Assembly: GCA_025352845.1 (NCBI GenBank)
Contig: JANXSC010000061.1
Span: 1 to 7,334, forward strand
Direction of reading: 5' to 3'
DNA from: Opitutaceae bacterium
GTDB taxonomy: Bacteria; Verrucomicrobiota; Verrucomicrobiia; Opitutales; Opitutaceae
Length of the DNA: 7,334 nucleotides
The first letter of the stretch is position 1, and every line of letters begins with the position of its first letter. This document shows, piece after piece, positions 1 through 5,794 of the stretch. The notes under the pieces were generated by a model that searched no databases, was not told the DNA's origin, and was given only the letters and a program-made list of their open reading frames with translations. Position numbers and translations under genes: made by a program.

Positions 1-565
1 AGCTGCCGAGCTCGGCGTCGTCGACCGAGGCGTGGAGAAAGCCCTCGTTCCAGGCAAAGACCGCGCGACTGTCCGGCCGGCCTTCGATATGTCCGCTGCT
101 CGTGAAGCGATCGACGCCGAGCATTTCGCTGTCGTCGATCACCACGCGCAGCGCGCCGCCGCCCGGCAGCGGCAACTCGACACGACCTTCGCCGGATTTT
201 TTCCAAAACGGCGAAGCCTTGGAGTTCGTGATGAGCGCTGCGTTGAGCCGAACGTAAGCAATCGCGTGCGTCGGCGCCGGCAGCGCGGCATCGAGCGCCG
301 CAGCGTTGACCGGTTGCGCGAACGCGAAGAGTGCATCGCGCGCGAACGTCGGCGCGACCGCGTCGGCGAAATTTTTCTTGGCCGACGACGATGACGCCGA
401 GAAATTTTCTGCCGCCGCGCCCGCCGATTGCGAGATGCGTTTGCGCGAGCTCGCGTTCGTTGCGCGCGTCACCGACTCCCGCCGCGCAAAGAAAATCCCT
501 GCGCCGACCACCAGCAACAGAGCAAGCGCGAGCAGGCGACGGCGTGGGCGGGACGGCGGAAACAT
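1..565 (-). CDS. Membrane-anchored/exported protein, N-terminal 188 residues (possible M12-type metallopeptidase prodomain); 3' end beyond left edge
   Basis: The frame is open from an ATG at 565-563 to the left edge without a stop, giving 188 residues. The N terminus is basic (MFPPSRPRRR), followed by a hydrophobic stretch at about residues 11-27 (LLALALLLVVGAGIFFA) and then RRES. This is a signal anchor or an uncleaved-type signal peptide. Next is a low-complexity Ala/Ser/Lys linker (about 35-75). From about residue 100 comes a beta-rich segment with the patterns RVELPLPGGGALRVVIDD, GHIEGRP and SRAVFAWNEGFLHASVDD. The 'G-x-IEG-x-P ... V-F-x-x-N-EG-x-L' pattern recalls the prodomain in front of bacterial reprolysin-like (M12) zinc metallopeptidases. 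That link is from memory of the family and no catalytic motif lies inside the window, so the function is a hypothesis. The gene diverges from the thioesterase gene at 697. No Shine-Dalgarno is visible upstream of the ATG. Confidence 0.8.
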   Translation of the reverse strand, partial: MFPPSRPRRRLLALALLLVVGAGIFFARRESVTRATNASSRKRISQSAGAAAENFSASSSSAKKNFADAVAPTFARDALFAFAQPVNAAALDAALPAPTHAIAYVRLNAALITNSKASPFWKKSGEGRVELPLPGGGALRVVIDDSEMLGVDRFTSSGHIEGRPDSRAVFAWNEGFLHASVDDAELGS

Positions 566-696
566 GGGCTTCAATGAGTGGGAAGACGCCCCGATTGCAA
601 CGCCGGTTCCCTGGCAGGCGAGCGGTTTACGAAAAAGTCGCGCCGGAGGCGGTTGAGGCTTTGACGCGCTCCGGAAAACCCTCCAACGTCCGCCCG
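566..696. promoter_or_regulatory. Divergent intergenic region (131 bp) presumed to hold promoters for both flanking genes
   Basis: This stretch separates two genes transcribed away from each other, so both promoters should lie here or just inside the neighbours. On the plus strand a TTGACG at 661-666 matches a -35 hexamer. Seventeen bases further on, 684-689 (CAACGT) is a poor -10, so the promoter itself is not established. The frame of the thioesterase gene stays open through this stretch, with an in-frame ATG at 574 and a TTG at 661. A longer N terminus is therefore formally possible. Confidence 0.35.
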
Positions 697-1164
697 ATGA
701 AACCGGTCAAGGTCCCAGTCCCCGCGCTGGAGCTTTTTCTCCACGAGATGATCCCGCTCGCGAAAGCGATGGGCGTCGGCGTGGAGGTGAGCGACGCGCG
801 CGCGCTGGTCCTGACGGCGCCGAAGGAGCAGAACAAGAATTCGCTCAACACGGCGTTCGGCGGCAGTCTCGTTTCCCTCGCCACGCTCGCCGGCTACGGT
901 GTCGTGTGGGAGCTGATGAAAAACGAAAAGGGCGCCGACAAGACCGAGTGGCGCATCGTCGTGAAGGAAAGCCGCGCCGCCTACCGCAAGCCCGTCATCG
1001 GCGATCTCCGCGCTATTTGCGAACGCCCGGCGCAGGCCGCGATCGCGGAATTTAAGGAAGCCCTCACCCGCTACGGCCAGGCCAAGCTCAAGCTCAAGGC
1101 CTCAATCGTGGAAAACGGCAACGTGGCGGTGGACGTGACGGCGGCGTTTGTCGTGTCGCGCTGA
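697..1164 (+). CDS. YiiD_C-type (hot-dog fold) putative thioesterase, stand-alone
   Basis: A 155-residue cytoplasmic protein that resembles the C-terminal putative thioesterase domain of E. coli YiiD/FabY (YiiD_C family, hot-dog fold). Supporting patterns are the opening ALELFLHEMIPLAKAMGV, the segment ALVLTAPKEQNKN, and the central NTAFGGSLVSLATLAGYGVV. In this family the FGGS turn leads into the long hot-dog helix. The rest is the strand-rich half (EWRIVVKESRAAYRKPV to the end). The expected activity is hydrolysis of an acyl-CoA or acyl-ACP thioester, but the substrate cannot be read from sequence. E. coli YiiD has an N-terminal GNAT acetyltransferase domain that is absent here. The frame extends upstream to 331, but that would overlap the oppositely oriented gene at 1-565. 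The ATG at 697 places the domain at the very N terminus, so I chose it. An ATG at 574 is the alternative. No Shine-Dalgarno is seen. Confidence 0.82.
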   Translation: MKPVKVPVPALELFLHEMIPLAKAMGVGVEVSDARALVLTAPKEQNKNSLNTAFGGSLVSLATLAGYGVVWELMKNEKGADKTEWRIVVKESRAAYRKPVIGDLRAICERPAQAAIAEFKEALTRYGQAKLKLKASIVENGNVAVDVTAAFVVSR

Positions 1165-1165
1165 C

Positions 1166-1196
1166 GCGACGGAGGCGGGCCAGGCCCGCGCTTCGC
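1166..1196. repeat. GC-rich imperfect palindrome (REP-like or weak terminator) after the thioesterase gene
   Basis: The core GCGGGCC-A-GGCCCGC (1175-1189) is a perfect palindrome around one central base. It forms a 6-bp stem with a 3-base loop. The outer arms GCGA (1166-1169) and TCGC (1193-1196) also pair, leaving an unequal internal bulge. This gives a 31-base imperfect hairpin starting one base after the TGA of the thioesterase gene. There is no T tract, so it is not a canonical intrinsic terminator. It could still stabilise the 3' end, or be one copy of a genome-wide REP-type repeat. Confidence 0.45.
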
Positions 1197-1268
1197 CCTA
1201 AACTTCCGGGCCGGTCAACCGATAGGAGATCACGCGCCGCTGCGAGACCCGTGGCGCGCTTTAATCCT

Positions 1269-1988
1269 ATGAACTGCGCCTATTCTCCCTCCCAAGCTCT
1301 GGGCCTCCGGGCCGCCACCGCGCTCTGCGCCATTGTCCTCCTTCCACTGCGCGCCAACAACCCCGCGCCACACGCCGCTACGCCAGCCCACGGTGATTCC
1401 GCACCGTCCCGCCCGACTCCCGACCATGCGCTGCAGAAACTCGTCGATGGCAACGCCCGCTTTGTCGCCGGTCACGCGGAACATCCCAACCAGTCGGTCG
1501 CGCGCCGCATCGAAGTCGCCAGCGGCCAGACGCCGTTTGCCGTGGTCGTAACGTGCTCCGACTCGCGCGTCTCCCCCGAAATCTATTTCGATCAGGGTCT
1601 CGGCGATCTGTTTGTCGTGCGCGACGCCGGCCACACGCTCAACGATCATGTCATCGGCAGCATCGAATACGCGATCGAGCATCTCAAAGCCTCGGTCGTG
1701 ATCGTCGTGGGCCACGAGAAGTGCGGCGCCGTCGCCGCCGCGGTCGCGGGCGGTCGCGCCGACGGTCGCATCGGCACCATCATCGAGGCCATCCGGCCCG
1801 CCGTGGAGCAGACAAAAAATCAGGCCGGCGACAAAACCGACAACGCAATCCGCGGCAACGCGCGCCGCGTCGCCAAGGCGCTCGCCACCACCGGCCCGAT
1901 CATCGCGCAGGCGGTGCAGAGCGGGGAAGTGAAAGTCTTCGCCGCCCGCTACGATCTCGCGAGTGGCCGGGTGGAATTGCTACCGTAA
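1269..1988 (+). CDS. Exported beta-class carbonic anhydrase
   Basis: A 239-residue zinc enzyme predicted to interconvert CO2 and bicarbonate. The beta-class zinc site is complete: C96 with the D98-R100 dyad in TCSDSRVSPE, and H149 and C152 in GHEKCGAV. Other family landmarks are LGDLFVVRDAGH (111-122) and GSIEYAIEHL (130-139). In most relatives known to me the 'R-x-AG' is followed by N. Here it is H122. The first 35 or so residues lie outside the catalytic domain. A hydrophobic run (LGLRAATALCAIVLLPL) followed by a Pro/Ala-rich linker looks like a Sec signal peptide, with cleavage possible after LRA (29) or PHA (36). C20 lacks a proper lipobox. The enzyme is therefore likely periplasmic. An in-frame GTG at 1251 would add six residues. 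An AGGAG at 1224-1228 is 22 bases from that GTG, too far for a normal Shine-Dalgarno, so I prefer the ATG. The gene converges on the lipoprotein gene, with 67 bp between stops. Confidence 0.92.
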   Translation: MNCAYSPSQALGLRAATALCAIVLLPLRANNPAPHAATPAHGDSAPSRPTPDHALQKLVDGNARFVAGHAEHPNQSVARRIEVASGQTPFAVVVTCSDSRVSPEIYFDQGLGDLFVVRDAGHTLNDHVIGSIEYAIEHLKASVVIVVGHEKCGAVAAAVAGGRADGRIGTIIEAIRPAVEQTKNQAGDKTDNAIRGNARRVAKALATTGPIIAQAVQSGEVKVFAARYDLASGRVELLP

Positions 1989-2055
1989 GGTCAGCGCCGG
2001 AGCATCGGTGGCGGCCGGCGTGGCAGGCGCAATCTCGGTCGGCCCGAAACCCGGT

Positions 2056-2499
2056 TCAGCGCCAGATGCCCTCAATGAAAATATAGACGCCGTCGCGCCT
2101 TTCCCAGCGCGGCTCCACCCACACAGCGCGAGCGCGCGGTGGCGTGTCCCAGTGGCCCGGCACCCACACATAGACGCGGCCATCATGCCGCCAGTGCCCC
2201 GCGATCCAGACGTGCGACCGCGACGGCCGGTCACGCTCGATGATCACTTCCTGCCGCAGCGGCGGCGGGGCCTCGCGGATCACGATGACTTTCTCCACCA
2301 CGCGCGGCTGCTCGACAACGACGACGGCCGGCGCGGGAGCCACGACCACCGCCCTGCCATGCGGTCGCCCGGTGGCAACGACACAACCGGAGAGCAACAC
2401 GAGCAGAGCGCCAAGGCCGACCAAACTAGCCACCGCGAGCCAGTCGCGGCGCGAAAAACGAGACCAGACTGAGATGAGTGAGAACATTTCAGGGTTCAT
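2056..2499 (-). CDS. YXWXGXW-repeat envelope lipoprotein
   Basis: A 147-residue protein with a lipoprotein signal: hydrophobic segment about residues 20-37 and lipobox L36-S37-G38-C39, so C39 would be acylated. The signal also contains FSRRDWL (15-21), a good match to the twin-arginine consensus, so export may be by Tat. After a Val/Pro-rich low-complexity linker (about 50-90) come four short aromatic repeats: W98-W103 (WIAGHW), W112-W117 (WVPGHW), W127-W132 (WVEPRW) and F141-W146 (FIEGIW). They are spaced 14-15 residues apart. This matches the WxxGxW/YXWXGXW repeat family, found in many Gram-negative lipoproteins and of unknown function, possibly surface or cell-wall associated. The first ATG (2499) is used. 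The in-frame ATG at 2487 gives a shorter, equally plausible signal peptide. No Shine-Dalgarno is seen for either. The gene diverges from asnS. Confidence 0.88.
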   Translation of the reverse strand: MNPEMFSLISVWSRFSRRDWLAVASLVGLGALLVLLSGCVVATGRPHGRAVVVAPAPAVVVVEQPRVVEKVIVIREAPPPLRQEVIIERDRPSRSHVWIAGHWRHDGRVYVWVPGHWDTPPRARAVWVEPRWERRDGVYIFIEGIWR

Positions 2500-2539
2500 G
2501 TGGCCAAAGACGCTACCCGCCGCGAGCCGTTTCCATTCT

Positions 2540-2570
2540 GCGTAACGAAAACAAAAACATTACGCGTAAC
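2540..2570. promoter_or_regulatory. Candidate operator: palindrome TTACGCGTAA plus an upstream GCGTAAC copy
   Basis: TTACGCGTAA at 2560-2569 is a perfect 10-bp palindrome. The heptamer GCGTAAC occurs at 2540-2546 and again at 2564-2570, 24 bp apart (about two helical turns plus three bases). The left copy can also pair with TTACGC (2560-2565) as a 6-bp stem around an A-rich 14-base loop. It lies in the 176-bp spacer between the divergent lipoprotein and asnS genes. This is the only A/T-rich patch nearby, which suits a promoter or operator. No regulator is identified. Confidence 0.35.
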
Positions 2571-2675
2571 CCGCATCGCCCGGATTCGTCCCCGCCGACC
2601 CGGGCACGCCCGCCGCGTTTCCGGGTTTGCCTCGCACCGCGCTCGCCGCTTCGTTGCGCCCAACAAAAAAACTCC

Positions 2676-4076
<1,401 letters not shown>

Positions 4077-4102
4077 CAGGGCGTCGGAAAACATCACCTT
4101 AG

Positions 4103-4203
4103 TTTGTCATTCTGAGCGGAGCGAAGAATCCAGCAGGATATTCGCACCTCTGAAAACGCCGCGTTGATCCCAGTGGATTCTTCGCTGCGCTCAGAATGAC
4201 AAA
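4103..4203. repeat. MITE/REP-doublet-like inverted repeat element between convergent genes
   Basis: Left arm 4103-4132 and right arm 4174-4203 are 30 bases each and reverse-complementary at 29 of 30 positions. They enclose a 41-base spacer. The arms begin TTTGTCATTCTGAGCG. Each arm is itself an imperfect palindrome, starting ATTCT and ending AGAAT around GAGCGGAGCGA. I recall closely similar 'GTCATTCTGAGCGnAGCGAAGAATC' units dispersed in many unrelated bacterial genomes. That makes a REP-type or non-autonomous mobile repeat likely, but I cannot search for copies here. It contains no gene. A transcript of either strand would fold into a long stem, so it may also block read-through between asnS and the converging operon. 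No T tract follows either arm. Confidence 0.8.
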
Positions 4204-4206
4204 ACC

Positions 4207-4231
4207 TTTTCGTCACTCTCTGACGGGAAAA
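4207..4231 (-). terminator. Candidate hairpin terminator of the DUF1553-DUF1501 operon
   Basis: Read on the minus strand, 9 bases past the DUF1501 stop there is a stem CGTCA/TGACG with loop GAGAG. It is extended by TTTT/AAAA pairing across a small CC bulge. The next bases are GGTTTTG. The stem is short and the T run is only four and slightly displaced, so termination strength is uncertain. The larger inverted repeat beginning at 4203 may do most of the work. Confidence 0.35.
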
Positions 4232-4239
4232 TTCGCCGC

Positions 4240-5784
4240 TCAGCCGCGGGCTAACAGGCTGCGCACGGCTTTCCCCTTCCCGTCGCTCGTTACGTAGAAC
4301 GGCCGCTTCTCCACGTCGTAACCGTGGTTCGCCGGAATCCCGAGCGCGCGGTAGATCGTAGCGTGGAGATCGGTGATCGTCACGGGGTCCTTGATCGTTT
4401 TGCAGGGACGCTCGTCGGCGGTGACGCCGTGGACGTGGCCGCGTTTCATCCCGCCGCCAAAGAGCAGCACGCTGCCCGCCGCGGTGAAATGCCGGTGCAT
4501 GCCGTAGAATTTCTCGTCGTTGATCACGGTCGGAACCACGACCTGATCCTTCACGGCTTTCTCCGGTTTGCCCTCGAGCATCATGTCGCGGCTGAACTCG
4601 CTCGCGACGACGATGAGCGTGCGATCGAGCATCCCGCGCTCCTCGAGGTCGCGCACGAGCTGCGCGATGGGCGCGTCGATCATCTGCTTCATGCCGACTA
4701 GGCGCGCGTGGCCGTTCTCGTGCGTGTCCCAGTTCAGAAACGGGATGTATTCCGTCGTCACCTCGATAAAGCGCGCCCCGACTTCGCAAAGCCGCCGCGC
4801 CAGCAGGCAGCCGAGCCCGAAGCGGCCCACCATGCTCTCCTCGTATTTCGCGCCGAAGCGGTCGCGCGGTGCATCGAAACGCATGCCCGGCTCGTAAGCG
4901 GGAAAATATTTCTGCGCGCGCTCCAGCGGCTCGAGTGCGAGGTCGAAGGCCTTCGCGGCCGGCGAACCGAGGAGCCGGTGCGCGTTGTCCATCGCGCGCA
5001 GCAGCGATTCCTTTTGGTGGCCGCTGCCCTCGCGCCCGATGGGGCTGGCGTCGAGGAGCTGCCGGTAGAACGCGTCGCGATTTTCAAAACGTCCCGCGCT
5101 CATGCCCGCCGGCGGGCGCACGGCGTCCGCGGCCTGCTCGGGAAACGCGACGTTGAACGGCCCGTATTCGCTGCCGAGAAATCCCGCCGTAGTGAACGCC
5201 TTCAGCTCTTCGCCCTCACCGAGATCGAAGCGCTGGCCGATGTTGATGAACGCCGGCACCGCCGGATCGAGCGGCCCGAGCGTGCGGGCGATCCACGCAC
5301 CGAGGTGCGGCGCGGCGACGGTCTGCGGCGGCACGTAGCCCGTGTGCCAGTTGAACTGGTGTCGCGAGTGCAAAATAAACCCGAGGTCCGCCGCCTGCAT
5401 CCCGCGGATGAGCGTCGCGCGGTCCATCACGCCCGCGAGATTTTCGAGCCCGGCGGAAAACCGCACGCCATCCACCGCCGTCGGAATCGAAGGAAAGGTG
5501 CTGAGGACTTCGTTCGGGTTCAGCCCCGCCGCGTAGGGCGTGTAGCGCTTCGGATCGAAGGTCTCCGTGTGCGCCATGCCGCCCGCCATCCAGAGCACGA
5601 TCACGCGGTCGGCGGTCGCCGCGATTTTTTCCACGGCGTCGGCCGCAAACAACGACCGCGGCGCGCCCGCAGCGAGGGCCGCGAGCGTGGCGGCCGAGGC
5701 CGACCTCAGGAAATCACGGCGCGAGTGCAATTCGGGATGGGCGCGGTGAAACGCGTGCTGGGCGGTGAGACGGTGGAGGTTCAT
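4240..5784 (-). CDS. DUF1501 family protein, Tat-exported
   Basis: A 514-residue protein of the DUF1501 family, which is related to the alkaline phosphatase/sulfatase superfamily and has no established reaction. The N terminus carries a twin-arginine signal, SRRDFLRSASAATLAALAAG (21-40), with probable cleavage after LFA (47). It should act folded in the periplasm. Family landmarks are VIVLWMAGGMAHTETFDPK (61-79), GLENLAGVMDRATLIRGM (112-129), WDTHENGH (352-359), LIVVASEFSRDMM (390-402), GSVLLFGGGMKRG (437-449) and TDLHATIYRALGIP (471-484). Where I remember most members having EFGRT and GRDHW, this one has EFSRD (396-400) and GMHRHF (428-433), so it looks like a distinct subfamily. The start is the ATG 10 bases after the stop of the DUF1549/DUF1553 gene. 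The open frame upstream of it lies inside that gene. The two are almost certainly co-transcribed. No Shine-Dalgarno is seen, so translation may be coupled to the upstream gene. Confidence 0.93.
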   Translation of the reverse strand: MNLHRLTAQHAFHRAHPELHSRRDFLRSASAATLAALAAGAPRSLFAADAVEKIAATADRVIVLWMAGGMAHTETFDPKRYTPYAAGLNPNEVLSTFPSIPTAVDGVRFSAGLENLAGVMDRATLIRGMQAADLGFILHSRHQFNWHTGYVPPQTVAAPHLGAWIARTLGPLDPAVPAFINIGQRFDLGEGEELKAFTTAGFLGSEYGPFNVAFPEQAADAVRPPAGMSAGRFENRDAFYRQLLDASPIGREGSGHQKESLLRAMDNAHRLLGSPAAKAFDLALEPLERAQKYFPAYEPGMRFDAPRDRFGAKYEESMVGRFGLGCLLARRLCEVGARFIEVTTEYIPFLNWDTHENGHARLVGMKQMIDAPIAQLVRDLEERGMLDRTLIVVASEFSRDMMLEGKPEKAVKDQVVVPTVINDEKFYGMHRHFTAAGSVLLFGGGMKRGHVHGVTADERPCKTIKDPVTITDLHATIYRALGIPANHGYDVEKRPFYVTSDGKGKAVRSLLARG

Positions 5785-5794
5785 GGCGCGCGGC

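Noticed and set aside
331..696. Upstream extension of the thioesterase frame to 331
   Set aside because: It overlaps the minus-strand gene at 1-565, the extra residues are Arg/Pro/Ala-rich without family pattern, and the conserved domain starts right after the ATG at 697.
1230..1715. 161-codon open frame antisense to the carbonic anhydrase gene
   Set aside because: It overlaps the signal and zinc-site region of a well-supported gene, and its sequence resembles no known family.
1994..2021. Possible hairpin GCGCCGG/CCGGCGT between the convergent carbonic anhydrase and lipoprotein genes
   Set aside because: The 7-bp stem needs a G-U pair, the loop is 14 bases and there is no T tract. Such pairings are expected by chance at this GC content.
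2478..2675. 66-residue N-terminal extension of asnS
   Set aside because: It would overlap the divergent lipoprotein gene and occupy the promoter spacer. The 466-residue form from 2676 matches the normal family length.
4094..4789. 231-codon minus-strand frame reading through the inverted repeat
   Set aside because: Its C-terminal end is translated repeat DNA and the remainder is a shifted frame of DUF1501.
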